From Streptomyces mangrovi (GTDB lineage Bacteria; Actinomycetota; Actinomycetes; Streptomycetales; Streptomycetaceae), in assembly GCF_900114215.1 (NCBI RefSeq), contig NZ_FOSG01000009.1, positions 186,001 through 250,000 of the forward strand: a stretch of DNA of 64,000 nt, read 5' to 3'. Positions 1 to 7,872 of this stretch are shown one piece after another; the first letter of the stretch is position 1; the number at the start of each line of letters is the position of its first letter. Below the pieces are notes generated by a model. The model was given only the letters and a program-made list of their open reading frames with translations, ran no database searches and was not told the DNA's origin. Position numbers and translations under genes: made by a program.

Positions 1-433
1 CGAACCCGCCCACCCCGGTGGTGGAGACCCGGCCGCCGGTCGTCGCCAGACCGTACGGCTCGGTGGCCCGGTCCAGGTGGCTCATGACGGCGCCGCCGCC
101 GACCCGCGCGGTGCGCCTGCCGGGGTCGACCACGACCGTGTGCATGCGCCGCAGGTCGACGACGACGCCGCCCTCGGTCAGGGCCATGCCCGCGACGCTG
201 TGCCCGCCGCCGCGGACCGCGATCTCCAGACCGCCGGCCCGCCCGAACCGGATCGCCTCGGCGACATCGCGTTCGGTCTCGCACTGGGCGATGACGGCGG
301 GACGCCGGTCGATCATCGCGTTGAAGACAGTGCGGGCCTGGTCGTAGGGCGCGTCGCCGGGAGTGATGACATCGCCGGCGAAGCCGGCGCGGAGGTCGGT
401 GAGGGCTGTTCCGCCCACGCTGCGGGACACCAT
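1..433 (-). CDS. FAD-linked oxidase (berberine-bridge/BBE type), 5' part only
   Basis: The gene runs off the left edge, so only about 144 N-terminal residues are seen. The ATG at 431-433 follows a G-rich ribosome site on the minus strand. The start reads MVSRSVGGTALTDL. Near residues 50-80 it contains the p-cresol methylhydroxylase-type FAD-binding segment with the motif AVRGGGHSVAG, in which the His is usually the covalent FAD site of this family. VGGGAVMSHLD and GVGGF follow as expected for a PCMH fold. Members oxidise alcohols, sugars or secondary metabolites, often in the cytoplasm of Streptomyces. The substrate cannot be read from this part. The C-terminal BBE domain lies outside the window. 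Confidence 0.85.
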   Translation of the reverse strand, partial: MVSRSVGGTALTDLRAGFAGDVITPGDAPYDQARTVFNAMIDRRPAVIAQCETERDVAEAIRFGRAGGLEIAVRGGGHSVAGMALTEGGVVVDLRRMHTVVVDPGRRTARVGGGAVMSHLDRATEPYGLATTGGRVSTTGVGGF

Positions 434-1056
434 GTCGCCCCCCTTTTTTCGTCGGGGCACCGGTCGGACCTCACCTTCCACCGTAGCCCCGGGCGGGACG
501 GAGCGGTACATCCCGCCGATGGACCCGGGCGGGAGGAGCGGTGGATCAGACGGGCGGGGGAGGAACACGGTGTTCGTCGGGACAGCCCGCGCGGCTCTCG
601 GAACCGATGATGACGGCGCCGATGTCCGGGCGGGTGTCTGCCATCCCTCGACGTTCCCGGAAGGAGCCGGATACCGGGGGCGCCGCGGCTCCCGGCCGGA
701 ACAGCCCGTTGGGCCGCCCGGCGTGCCGGGAGCGCCGGTGTGCCACTCGACCGGCGTTCCGTGCTCACGGGTGAGGCCGCGGCACCGTGGGACGGGAGCT
801 CCAACTCGACTCCGTACGACTCGGCCTGACACGGGGCCAGGGCGAGGCGCCGGGTCGGCCCGCGGTCGGCGGCAGCGGCCCGCCCCACTCGTGGAGGGCC
901 CCGGTCGGCAGGGTGCCGCGCGGAGGGGGAGCGGCCGGCGCGGGAAGGAAATCCCCTGCTCCGCACGCCTTTTGCGGCGTTCCGGAAAACTCCCTTGTTT
1001 GGGTGGCGAGTTCATGGCAATGCGCTTCTTTGAAGACGACAAGGAGGTACCCAGAC
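434..1056. other. intergenic region, no gene supported
   Basis: About 620 bases lie between the divergently placed FAD oxidase and the GlsB-like gene. Several long open frames exist on both strands, but they are rich in Arg, Pro and Gly, lack recognisable motifs and have no ribosome site, so they are read as GC-driven shadows. The region must hold promoters for both neighbours. No convincing -35/-10 pair or sigma-B-type GGGTA element was found near 1057. Confidence 0.5.
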
Positions 1057-1338
1057 ATGGGCATCATCGCGTGGATTCTCATCGGTCTGCTCGCCGGAGC
1101 GATCGCCAAAGCCCTCATGCCGGGCAAGGACCCGGGCGGCATCCTCGTCACGATGCTGATCGGTATCGTGGGCGGCCTTCTCGGCGGTTTCCTCGGCAAG
1201 GTGATATTCGGCGTCGATTCGATCGACGGATTCTTCGATCTCTCCACCTGGATCGCCGCCATCATCGGCTCGGTCATCGTTCTGGCCGTCTACCGGGCCG
1301 TGACCGGCCGCGGCAACCGCCGCCACGTCCACGCCTGA
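1057..1338 (+). CDS. GlsB/YeaQ/YmgE family membrane protein
   Basis: A 93-residue membrane protein of the transglycosylase-associated (GlsB/YeaQ/YmgE) family. The start is set by a strong AAGGAGG at 1041-1047, ten bases before the ATG. Three hydrophobic helices are visible: about residues 2-20 (IIAWILIGLLAGAIAKALM), 28-50 with a Gly-rich GGLLGGFLG run, and 66-84. PGKDPGG after helix 1 is typical of the family. The function is not settled; homologues are stress-associated envelope proteins. A perfect 20-bp hairpin lies 120 bases downstream. Confidence 0.9.
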   Translation: MGIIAWILIGLLAGAIAKALMPGKDPGGILVTMLIGIVGGLLGGFLGKVIFGVDSIDGFFDLSTWIAAIIGSVIVLAVYRAVTGRGNRRHVHA

Positions 1339-1457
1339 CCCGGTACGGGTCCTCCGGACATGTGGTGGCCGGTGACCGACCCGTCGCAGCACCGGCCGGC
1401 CGGCGTGGTGCCGCGAGCCCTTCGGACCGGAACCGCCGACCGGCTCGCGGGTGATTC

Positions 1458-1505
1458 GCGCACCCCCGGCGGTCCGCTCATCACAGCGGACCGCCGGGGG
1501 TGCGC
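1458..1505 (+). terminator. 20-bp perfect hairpin after the GlsB-like gene
   Basis: Arms 1458-1477 and 1486-1505 are perfectly complementary, with an 8-base loop. No U-tract follows, as is usual for actinobacterial terminators. It sits 120 bases after the stop of the GlsB-like gene. Confidence 0.7.
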
Positions 1506-1636
1506 CGTGCGCTCCGCGCACTTGACTCCGGCCGAGACCCGCCGGGAGGAAAGGCGGGAAAGGGGAGTCCGGCCGGACGGCCCGGATCGTGGAGCGTTTT
1601 TCCTTCTTCGGTCCACCCGCGCCGACCGGAGAATTG

Positions 1637-1675
1637 TCCGGTGCGGAATTACCCTCCCGGGAATTCCGCACCGGA
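1637..1675 (-). terminator. 14-bp hairpin downstream of the methyltransferase
   Basis: Arms 1637-1650 and 1662-1675 are perfectly complementary with an 11-base loop. The hairpin lies about 55 bases beyond the stop of the minus-strand methyltransferase gene and is placed to end its transcript. Confidence 0.6.
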
Positions 1676-1728
1676 AATCCGTCGCCCCGCCCGGCGGGAG
1701 ACGGCCCCGGTGTCCGGGCGGCCCGGAG

Positions 1729-2568
1729 TCAGGGCTTGCGGGCGACCGCGGCGTAGCAGGCCGCCTCGGCGTCGCTGACGTCGCCGAAGGTCTGGCCGGG
1801 GTCGGGACGCCAGCGGTGGGAGGTGGTGATCCCCGGCTCGAACAGCTCCCAGCCGCTGAAGAACCGGGTGAACTCCTCCCGGGTGCGGGCCTGTCCGGGG
1901 GTTCCCGAGGCGCGGTAGGCCTCGGTGAGGCGGGCGATGCCCTCCGGGTCGAAGTCGGGGGTGACATGGCTGATGGCCAGGGTGCTGCCGGACGGCAGCG
2001 CGTCCTTGAAGTGCTCGACGATCTCGTGTGCCCGGTGCTCGCCGGGCACGAAGTGCAAAAGCGCGTTGAGGCTGAGCGCCACCGGCTCCCCCAGGTCGAG
2101 GGTCTCCTCCACCTCGGGAGAGGCCAGGAGGGCGGCCGGGTCGGTGGCGTCGGCCTGGACGTAGGCGGTACGTCCCGCGGGGTGGCTGCGCAGCAGGGCC
2201 TGGGCGTGGGCGAGGACGATGGGGTCGTTGTCGGCGTAGACGACCCGCGACTCGGGGGCCACCCCCTGGGCCACCTCGTGGAGGTTGGGCGAGGTGGGGA
2301 TGCCGGTGCCCACGTCGAGGAACTGACGCAGGCCGGCGGTGGCCAGGAAGCGGGTGGCCCGGTGCGTGAACTCCCGGTTGGTGCGGGCGGCGACCAGGAC
2401 GGAGGGGAAGAGGGCCATGGCCCGCCCGGCGGCCTCGCGGTCGGCGGGGAAGTTGGTGTGGCCGCCGAGGTAGTAGTCGTACATGCGGGCGGAGTGCGCC
2501 CGGTCCAGTTCCAGGTCGACCGCGCTGTCGTCCGCGCCGCCGGTGGTGCCGTCGACCGTCTGGGACAC
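1729..2568 (-). CDS. SAM-dependent methyltransferase, DUF574 (Methyltransf_19) type
   Basis: About 279 residues from the GTG at 2568 (VSQTVDG), preceded by AAGGGCGGGG. An upstream extension to 2694 is open but has no coding character. Family marks are RMYDYYLGGHTNFPADR near the N terminus, the SAM-binding FLDVGTGIPT, then VVYADNDPIVLAHA with the acidic residues expected to hold the ribose, and LNALLHFV. The family is abundant in Streptomyces, usually in many copies per genome, and the methyl acceptor is unknown. A second member lies at 6674-7504. It is divergent from the sigma factor gene across a 319-base gap. Confidence 0.88.
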   Translation of the reverse strand: MSQTVDGTTGGADDSAVDLELDRAHSARMYDYYLGGHTNFPADREAAGRAMALFPSVLVAARTNREFTHRATRFLATAGLRQFLDVGTGIPTSPNLHEVAQGVAPESRVVYADNDPIVLAHAQALLRSHPAGRTAYVQADATDPAALLASPEVEETLDLGEPVALSLNALLHFVPGEHRAHEIVEHFKDALPSGSTLAISHVTPDFDPEGIARLTEAYRASGTPGQARTREEFTRFFSGWELFEPGITTSHRWRPDPGQTFGDVSDAEAACYAAVARKP

Positions 2569-2887
2569 CTTGACCCCGCCCTTCGTGAGTACTCGTCGGT
2601 TCGCCACCGGATTCCCGACATGACTGCGGGAGAGGGTGGTTGGGGAAGGGGGGTGTGCTGTACCGTCCCCTCCACCCATCACGGCGGTAATCACACTATT
2701 ACGCTGGGCTCATTTTTTGGGAAAACCACTGTCCGACGATGCCCACGATCCGATTGGCTTGGCGGGCGAGGTCCCGTCCCCTCGCGCCGGCGGCGGCCTC
2801 CACCCGGGAGCGCCGCGGCGCCCGCGGGGCGGGTCGCCCGCGACCGACGACCCGACGAGCACCCACACGGAGCCGGGAAGACCCGCG
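2569..2887. promoter_or_regulatory. divergent promoter region with an AT-rich core
   Basis: 319 bases separate the methyltransferase start from the sigma factor start. The segment 2687-2735 is unusually AT-rich for this DNA. It contains the inverted repeat GTAAT-N6-ATTAC at 2687-2702 and a T-run at 2712-2717. This is the likeliest place for the promoters of both genes, but no single -35/-10 pair stands out. Confidence 0.4.
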
Positions 2888-3523
2888 GTGAACACCCCTG
2901 ACAACGTCCCCGTCGACGTGGACGCCGACCCCCCACAACCCTCTGCCCGCCACAGGCGGACAACCCTGGCCTTCGACGCCTTCCACGAGTACCACCATCG
3001 GGCGTGGCTGAGGTACGCCCGCACCCAGGTGGGCAGCCGCACCGGGGCGGAGGCGGTCGTGGAGGCCGCCTGCGCCCAGTTGCTGAGCCACTGGAACCAC
3101 GTGCTGGAACAGGAGTCCGTCCCGGCCTACGCCTGGGCGGTGCTCAAGGAGCGGATCCGGGAGTGGCTGGACCACCACGGCCGTGCCCCGGCGCTGGCGG
3201 AGACCGCGGCCTTCGAGGCCGCCTGCCGCGGCCGGCTGCTGGACGAACTGCTGGACGAGACGGACGGAGTGAACGGGACGGACGGAGCGGACGGTTTCAC
3301 CTCCCTGGAGAACGGGCTGCGCCTGTACGCGGCCATCGCCGAACTGCCCGAACGGCAGCACGACATCGTCGTCCTGCGCTATGTACTGGGGTGTCCCGAG
3401 GAGGATGTGGCCGAGTACCTGGGCTGCGGCACGGTCGCCGTGCGCGCGCAGGTGCGGCACGCCAAGAGGAAACTGGCGGCCAGGCTGGGCCCGGGAAGGA
3501 ACCACAGGAAGGGGGAGCGGTAA
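2888..3523 (+). CDS. sigma-70 family (ECF-like) RNA polymerase sigma factor
   Basis: 211 residues from the GTG at 2888, with GGGAAG about nine bases upstream. Residues 25-110 resemble sigma region 2 (FDAFHEYHHRAWLRYARTQV and following). Residues 140-200 form a clear region 4 helix-turn-helix: LPERQHDIVVLRYVLG, then CPEEDVAEYLGCGTVAVRAQVRHAKRKLA. An acidic, repetitive linker (DGVNGTDGADG) separates the two. One base separates its stop from the next gene, so the two should be co-translated. It probably directs RNA polymerase to a small regulon. No typical zinc-binding anti-sigma gene is adjacent. Confidence 0.8.
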   Translation: MNTPDNVPVDVDADPPQPSARHRRTTLAFDAFHEYHHRAWLRYARTQVGSRTGAEAVVEAACAQLLSHWNHVLEQESVPAYAWAVLKERIREWLDHHGRAPALAETAAFEAACRGRLLDELLDETDGVNGTDGADGFTSLENGLRLYAAIAELPERQHDIVVLRYVLGCPEEDVAEYLGCGTVAVRAQVRHAKRKLAARLGPGRNHRKGER

Positions 3524-3524
3524 C

Positions 3525-4256
3525 GTGCGCGGCATCGGGGAGCACCGGAGGATCGACGCGCTGCTGGAGCGGGCCGAGGTCCTCGGCGGCGAGTACGACG
3601 ACTACGACCCGGCCGCAGCCCGGGAGCGCATCGCCCGTGCCCCGGACGCCGGCCCGCCCTCCGCGCGGCCGCCCTCGCGCACGGACACCGGATGGCGGTA
3701 CCGCACCGTCCACGAACAGGCCGCCCACGACCTGGACCTGGCCATCTCCCTGGTGGTGGGTTCGCCCGGGGCGGCCCGGAGCCTGGCGAGGCTGGTCGAC
3801 CACCGGCGCACCGAGCCCGAGGGCGCCCTGGTCTTCGCCTGCCTGCTCCATCTGGTCGGCCACCGGGACGCGGCCCAGTTCTGGTGGCAGTTCGCGGCCG
3901 GGGGCGGCAGCCGCACCGCGGCCTTCTGCCTCTGCCTCCACCACCGGCGCCTGGGGGAGTTCCGGGACGCCGACTACTGGCGCGGGCAGGCCGCCCTGCT
4001 GGGCAGTGCCGGCACCGCCGCCCGCGCCCCCCGCGGCACCGCCGCGGTGCCCGGCCCGCACGGCTTCCTGCTGCCGGACGCCATTCGCCGGGACCTGCTC
4101 AGCCAGTGCCACCGCGGGCGGCATCCCCGGCTGCCGCCCGCGGTGGAGGCGGTGGTCAACCGGCTGCGCGTCGAGGGAGACGACGAGGACTACGGCGAGA
4201 TCCCCCGGCCCGAGCCGGGCCTGCCGGACGAACTGGCCGGGCCCCGCCCCCACTGA
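3525..4256 (+). CDS. unknown protein co-encoded with the sigma factor
   Basis: 243 residues from the GTG at 3525, one base after the sigma stop, with GGAAGGGGGAGCGG at the sigma 3' end as the ribosome site. No known domain is recognised. Residues 60-150 are helical and contain an FWWQFAAGGGSR segment followed by CLCLHHRRLGEF, suggesting a helical repeat. There is no signal peptide or membrane helix. The tight coupling suggests a modulator of the sigma factor, but no anti-sigma zinc motif (HX3CX2C) is present. It converges on the MerR gene. Confidence 0.6.
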   Translation: MRGIGEHRRIDALLERAEVLGGEYDDYDPAAARERIARAPDAGPPSARPPSRTDTGWRYRTVHEQAAHDLDLAISLVVGSPGAARSLARLVDHRRTEPEGALVFACLLHLVGHRDAAQFWWQFAAGGGSRTAAFCLCLHHRRLGEFRDADYWRGQAALLGSAGTAARAPRGTAAVPGPHGFLLPDAIRRDLLSQCHRGRHPRLPPAVEAVVNRLRVEGDDEDYGEIPRPEPGLPDELAGPRPH

Positions 4257-4293
4257 GGCGGGTGCGGACGCCGGGTGGCGCGGGCGGGGGGGC

Positions 4294-4971
4294 TCACTCG
4301 CCGGTGTTGCTCCCGTCCTCGCCGGCGTACCGCAGCGCGGCCTCGTTCTCCTGTGCCATCCGGCGCAGGGCGGCCAGGACCGGCTCCATCAGGACGGTCA
4401 GCACCAGGGCCCGTTCGGCGATGTCGATGCGGTCCTCGATCCCGGCGAGCTGGTCCAGGTCCAGCCGGGCGGTGGCGGCGGCCAGCTCGGCGTACGGCAC
4501 CAGTTCGTCGGCGCCGTAGCCGGCGCCGACCTCGTGCAGCGCCCGCAGCCCGGCGGCCAGCGCCTCGCGCAGCGGCGACCGCTCGGTGATGTTCCAGCCC
4601 ATCCGCTCGATGAGCCGCTCCACCTCGGCCGCGCTGCCGTTCCCGCGTTCCCCGCCTTCCGCGTTCCTTGCGCTCTTTCCGTCCGCCCGCGCGGACACCG
4701 GGGCGCTCAGGGCGTAGTGGGTGACGCCGAGGGTCTCGTACCGGTCGAGCGGCTCGGCGACCGCCTCCAGAACCTCCCTGGCGGCGGCCACCGAGAGGCC
4801 GCCGAGGGTGATCAGCGCTCTGACCAGGCGCAGCCGGCGCAGATGGTCCTCGTCGTACTCGGCCTGGTTGCTGGCCGTCGCCAGGCCGGGCCGCAGCAGT
4901 CCCTCCCGCAGATAGAACTTGATCGTCGGGACGGGGACACCGCTGCGGCGGCTCAGCTCGGACATCCTCAC
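4294..4971 (-). CDS. MerR family transcriptional regulator
   Basis: 225 residues. Start chosen at GTG 4971 (GTG AGG ATG), with GAGGAA six bases upstream; the ATG at 4965 is an alternative. The N-terminal winged helix-turn-helix is clear: MSELSRRSGVPVPTIKFYLR then EGLLRPG, followed by YDEDHLRRLRLVRALITLGGLSV. A helical effector part follows, with ELVPYAELAAATARLDLDQL. No Cys pair for metal or redox sensing is visible, so a small-molecule ligand or none is likely. It is divergent from 5114-5515 across two dyads at 5038-5063. Confidence 0.88.
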   Translation of the reverse strand: MRMSELSRRSGVPVPTIKFYLREGLLRPGLATASNQAEYDEDHLRRLRLVRALITLGGLSVAAAREVLEAVAEPLDRYETLGVTHYALSAPVSARADGKSARNAEGGERGNGSAAEVERLIERMGWNITERSPLREALAAGLRALHEVGAGYGADELVPYAELAAATARLDLDQLAGIEDRIDIAERALVLTVLMEPVLAALRRMAQENEAALRYAGEDGSNTGE

Positions 4972-5037
4972 GGGGTTCCTCGATTCTGCGGCGGGTGCGG
5001 TGTGTACCGCGAGCTGACTGGAGAGTGTAACGTGCCG

Positions 5038-5063
5038 CTATCGATAGTAGATAGTGTCACTAT
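5038..5063. promoter_or_regulatory. two adjacent dyads, probable MerR operator
   Basis: CTATCGATAG (5038-5047) is a 10-bp perfect palindrome. It is followed at once by ATAGTG-T-CACTAT (5051-5063), a perfect 6-bp inverted repeat. Both lie in an AT-rich patch between the divergent MerR gene and the alpha/beta-barrel gene. CTGACT at 5014-5019 lies 19 bases before TATCGA at 5039, the long spacer typical of MerR-controlled promoters. Confidence 0.5.
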
Positions 5064-5113
5064 TCATCGCAGGTGACGCCGTGCGCCTGCCCGCGAGTCA
5101 AGGACCCCGCGCC

Positions 5114-5515
5114 ATGCCCGAACTTTCCTGGACCACGGTCAACCCGGCCGCTCCCGCCACCGAGGCCGTCGTCATGGCCTCCCGGCTGGAGGTCGCCTCC
5201 CTGCGGCACGTTCCCCGCTTCTTCCGGCTCTCCCTGGCGTCGTGGCGCCAGGCCCGCCGGTCCCGGGGAGCCCTCGGGGTGTCGCTCATGGCCCAGTTCG
5301 GCCGCGGCGTCTTCTGGACCCTCTCGGCCTGGGAGAGCGAGGAGGCGCTGTACGCCTACGCCGGGGCCGAGCCGCACAGGTCGATCATGAAGCGGCTGCG
5401 GCCCGCCACCAAGGACTCCCACTTCGTCTTCTGGACCGTCCCCGCCGGGCGTCTGCCCGTCTCCTGGGAGGAGGCCCGCGACCGCCTGGCGCAGGCGCGG
5501 CCCCGGCAGCCCTGA
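5114..5515 (+). CDS. small monooxygenase-like (dimeric alpha/beta-barrel) protein
   Basis: 133 residues from the ATG at 5114 (MPELSWTTVNPA). An upstream GTG at 5054 is in frame but overlaps the operator dyad and has no ribosome site. The sequence MASRLEVASLRHVPRFFRLS then FWTLSAWESEEALYAYAGAEPHRSIMKRL is typical of small ferredoxin-like barrel proteins (antibiotic-biosynthesis-monooxygenase or DUF3291-like), which sense or oxidise small aromatic compounds. No cofactor motif is visible. Its divergent placement from the MerR gene makes it the likely regulated target. Confidence 0.65.
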   Translation: MPELSWTTVNPAAPATEAVVMASRLEVASLRHVPRFFRLSLASWRQARRSRGALGVSLMAQFGRGVFWTLSAWESEEALYAYAGAEPHRSIMKRLRPATKDSHFVFWTVPAGRLPVSWEEARDRLAQARPRQP

Positions 5516-5577
5516 CCCACCCGCGACGGCACCCGGCCATCCCGACGGGGGAACGAAGGGGAAACGACGGGAGAGCG

Positions 5578-5607
5578 CCGCCTCCGCCCCCTTCGGAACG
5601 GAGGCGG
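5578..5607. terminator. hairpin between convergent genes
   Basis: CCGCCTCCG (5578-5586) pairs with CGGAGGCGG (5599-5607) around a 12-base loop, just before the stop of the minus-strand acyltransferase and 63 bases after the barrel-protein gene. Confidence 0.45.
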
Positions 5608-5608
5608 T

Positions 5609-6289
5609 TCAGGCGGTCGCCGAGAAGTCCCCGCGCGAGTGGACGGGGTGGCCGGCCCGCTCCGCCGCGACCCGCCAGGCGGCGACGACCGCCCGGCGGG
5701 CGCGGGCGGTGGCCGTGACCACGTCGCCCGACAGCAGGACCGGCTCGCCGATGTGGACGTGCACACCGGGACGGCGCAGCGGGGCGGTGACGAACCCGGC
5801 GACCTGCTTGGCGGTGGACCCGGAGCTGATCCGGCGGGAGCCGGCCTGCCCGAGAGGCACCACCGGGGCGCCGGTGGCCAGTGCCAGCCGGGCCAGCCCG
5901 CTGCGGAACGGCCCGGGTTCGGCCTCGCCGGAGTCCGCGCGGCGCGGCAGACCGCCCTCGCCGTAGATGAGCACGATCCGGCCCGCCGCGAGCGCGGCGG
6001 CGGCGCCCTCCAGCGAGGCGGCGGCCCGCTCGGTGCCCCGGTGCACCGGCACGTGCCCGTCGCGGACGAGGGCCTGGCGCAGACCGGGTATCCGCCACAG
6101 TCCGGCGGTCGCCAGCACCACGGGCCGGGCATCCAGGCGGTGCAGGGCGGCCAGGACCACGCCGGGGTCGACCAGGGAGGTGTGGTTGGCGGCGACGATG
6201 CTGCCGGGCGCGATGTCGGCGCCGGGGTCGGAGGTGACCCGCAGGCGGCCGAGAGCGGGGACGACGGTACGGGCGACGGTGCTGAGCAC
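5609..6289 (-). CDS. 1-acyl-sn-glycerol-3-phosphate acyltransferase family (PlsC)
   Basis: 226 residues from the GTG at 6289, with GAGGAG six bases upstream. The acyltransferase motifs are present: NHTSLVDP (the HX4D motif) near residue 32, a GHVPVHRGTE block, and YGEGGLPRR (the glycerol phosphate site) near residue 110. A further PVVPLGQAG block follows. It lacks a strong N-terminal membrane helix, as is common for actinobacterial members. The likely role is phospholipid or lipid acylation, and the acceptor cannot be assigned. No operon partner is seen. Confidence 0.82.
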   Translation of the reverse strand: MLSTVARTVVPALGRLRVTSDPGADIAPGSIVAANHTSLVDPGVVLAALHRLDARPVVLATAGLWRIPGLRQALVRDGHVPVHRGTERAAASLEGAAAALAAGRIVLIYGEGGLPRRADSGEAEPGPFRSGLARLALATGAPVVPLGQAGSRRISSGSTAKQVAGFVTAPLRRPGVHVHIGEPVLLSGDVVTATARARRAVVAAWRVAAERAGHPVHSRGDFSATA

Positions 6290-6501
6290 GGCGGGCTCCT
6301 CTGGGTACTCCTGCGCGGTTCCGGTGCTTCCGCCGGACGCCGGGCGCTCGATGCCGGACGCCGGGAGGGGCGGCGCACCCCATCCTCGCCGGGCGCGCCC
6401 GGCGGCGCCTGAGTAGCCGTACTCATCCGCCTCCGGGCGTTCCCGCACGGCCCGGGGCGGCAGAGCGCGCCGGGGGTGGGGGCGGTGCTTTCGGAGAGCG
6501 G

Positions 6502-6520
6502 CGGAAAAGTGTGCCAAGCG
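6502..6520 (+). repeat. copy 1 of a shared 19-base intergenic element
   Basis: CGGAAAAGTGTGCCAAGCG is identical to 11706-11724. In both places a GATYGCCKGAYGG-like segment follows within a few bases. Both copies are intergenic and on the plus strand. A regulatory role is inferred. Confidence 0.55.
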
Positions 6521-6568
6521 GTGAGATCGCCGGATGGGCCGCTCAGCCCTCCACGGGAGCGGATATGC

Positions 6569-6607
6569 GCGGGCCCCGCCGCTCGTGGGGGAAGCGGCGG
6601 GGCCCGC
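6569..6607 (-). terminator. 15-bp hairpin after the second methyltransferase
   Basis: Arms 6569-6583 and 6593-6607 match perfectly with a 9-base loop. The hairpin lies 67 bases beyond the stop of the methyltransferase at 6674. Confidence 0.65.
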
Positions 6608-6673
6608 CGTGCGCGGCCGTACGTCTCGGCGCACCGTACGGACGCGGGACCGGAACGGCGGTGAGGCCGGCGG

Positions 6674-7504
6674 CTACCGGCCCGGCTTGCGGCCCAGACC
6701 GCCGGCCACCAGCAGGCCGGCGATGTCCAGCGGAGTCTTCACCGGCTCGTCGGGCTGCCAGTACGGCAGGTAGACCACGCCGGGCTCGACCATCTCCAGG
6801 CCCTCGAAGAAGGCGGCGATGCGCGCCATGCTCCGCAACTGACCCCGGCCGAGGGCCTGCCGCAGCACCGACTCCAGGCCGCGGGCCTCGGGGGTCGAGG
6901 AGCAGAAGTGGGTGAGCAGCAGGTAGCCGCCCGGCCCCAGCCACTTCTTGTAGGTCTCCACCAGCCCGTCGGGATCCTCCTCGTCGAGGAGGTGATGGAC
7001 CACGGCGTTGAGGATCAGCCCCACCGGGCGGCCGGGGTCCAGCATGCCGGTCACGTCGGGGTGGCCCAGCAGGACGTCGGGCTCGCGTATGTCGGCGGTG
7101 ACGACGACGGTGCGGTCGTCGTCCTCCAGTAACGCGCGGCCGTGGGCGAGGACGATGGGGTCGTTGTCGACGTAGACGACCTTCGCCCCGGGGTTGACCT
7201 CCTGGGCCACCTGGTGGGTGTTCTGTGCGGTGGGCAGGCCGGAACCGATGTCCAAAAACTGGTCGATGCCCCGGCGGGCCATGTGGCGCACCGCCCGCAC
7301 CAGCAGCCTGCGGTTGGTGCGGGCGCCCTCGCCTCCGTCGGGGAAGGCCCTGGCCACCTGCTCGGCGATCTCCTGGTCCACCGGGTAGTTGTCCTTGCCG
7401 CCGAGGATGGCGTCGTAGACGCGGGCGATGCTGGGGACGGAGGTGTCGATCTCGACCGGCTCCCGGGCCGAACGGCTCCGTGTCCAGCTCATGTCGTCGG
7501 CCAT
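6674..7504 (-). CDS. SAM-dependent methyltransferase, DUF574 type (second copy)
   Basis: 276 residues from the ATG at 7504 (MADDMSWTRS), with AAGGA nine bases upstream. It shares all marks of the family member at 1729-2568: RVYDAILGGKDNYPVDQ, FLDIGSGLPTAQNTHQVAQ, VVYVDNDPIVLAHGRALL and LNAVVHHLLD. The two are paralogues with a similar plan but clearly different sequence. It is cytoplasmic, and its substrate is unknown. It lies downstream of the XRE/DUF397 pair on the same strand, with a 130-base gap. Confidence 0.88.
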   Translation of the reverse strand: MADDMSWTRSRSAREPVEIDTSVPSIARVYDAILGGKDNYPVDQEIAEQVARAFPDGGEGARTNRRLLVRAVRHMARRGIDQFLDIGSGLPTAQNTHQVAQEVNPGAKVVYVDNDPIVLAHGRALLEDDDRTVVVTADIREPDVLLGHPDVTGMLDPGRPVGLILNAVVHHLLDEEDPDGLVETYKKWLGPGGYLLLTHFCSSTPEARGLESVLRQALGRGQLRSMARIAAFFEGLEMVEPGVVYLPYWQPDEPVKTPLDIAGLLVAGGLGRKPGR

Positions 7505-7538
7505 GTGGTGTGTCCTTACGTCTGTATGAGTGGTCGTC

Positions 7539-7565
7539 GGACCGGGCGGACCGGGCGGACCGGGC
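7539..7565. repeat. three tandem 9-bp repeats
   Basis: GGACCGGGC is repeated three times without interruption, between the methyltransferase and DUF397 genes. It is probably a replication-slippage repeat. Confidence 0.6.
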
Positions 7566-7634
7566 GGGGCGGTGCGTGCACGGGCCCCCGGACGGCAGGC
7601 GGGCCTGGAGCCGGCCGGCCGGGGGCCCGCGGGT

Positions 7635-7871
7635 TCAGGAGAGGAGGAAGTCCGCCTCTCCCGCCTTGGCGCCCTGGACGAAAGCGCTGATCTCACCGGG
7701 GGTGTAGATCAGCGCGGGACCGTCCGGATCGGTGGACTGGCGGATGGCGACCCGGCCGTCGGGCAGCCTTCTCGCCTCCAGGCAGTTGCCGCCGTTGCCG
7801 CCGCTCCACGGCCGGTGCCAGCCCTCGGCACCGAGGTCGCTGGCGCGCATGCCGTTGTATATGCGGTCCAT
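7635..7871 (-). CDS. DUF397 small protein
   Basis: 78 residues from the ATG at 7871 (MDRIYNGMRASDLG). DUF397 marks are WHRPWSGGNGGNCLEARRL, then VAIRQSTDPDGPALIYTPGE and a closing AFVQGAKAGEADFL. These proteins are encoded beside XRE regulators of the WhiJ type in Streptomyces, and some act as partners in developmental control. The stop of the XRE gene (7873-7875) is one base from this start, so the two are translationally coupled. Confidence 0.9.
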   Translation of the reverse strand: MDRIYNGMRASDLGAEGWHRPWSGGNGGNCLEARRLPDGRVAIRQSTDPDGPALIYTPGEISAFVQGAKAGEADFLLS

Positions 7872-7872
7872 C

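Larger units (their letters stand above)
1339..1728. other. intergenic region between convergent genes, two hairpins
   Basis: 390 bases between the convergent GlsB-like and methyltransferase genes. Apart from the two perfect hairpins at 1458-1505 and 1637-1675, nothing coding is recognisable. Confidence 0.5.
6290..6673. other. intergenic region with a shared 19-base element and a hairpin
   Basis: 384 bases upstream of the acyltransferase. It holds CGGAAAAGTGTGCCAAGCG at 6502-6520, repeated exactly at 11706-11724, and the hairpin at 6569-6607. No gene is supported. Confidence 0.5.

Noticed and set aside
434..1056. Hypothetical genes in the long left intergenic region
   Set aside because: Several frames exceed 100 codons on both strands, but none has a ribosome site, a family motif or a natural amino-acid mix.
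5054..5113. Upstream GTG start for the barrel protein
   Set aside because: It lies within the operator dyad, has no ribosome site, and the added 20 residues are not typical of the family.
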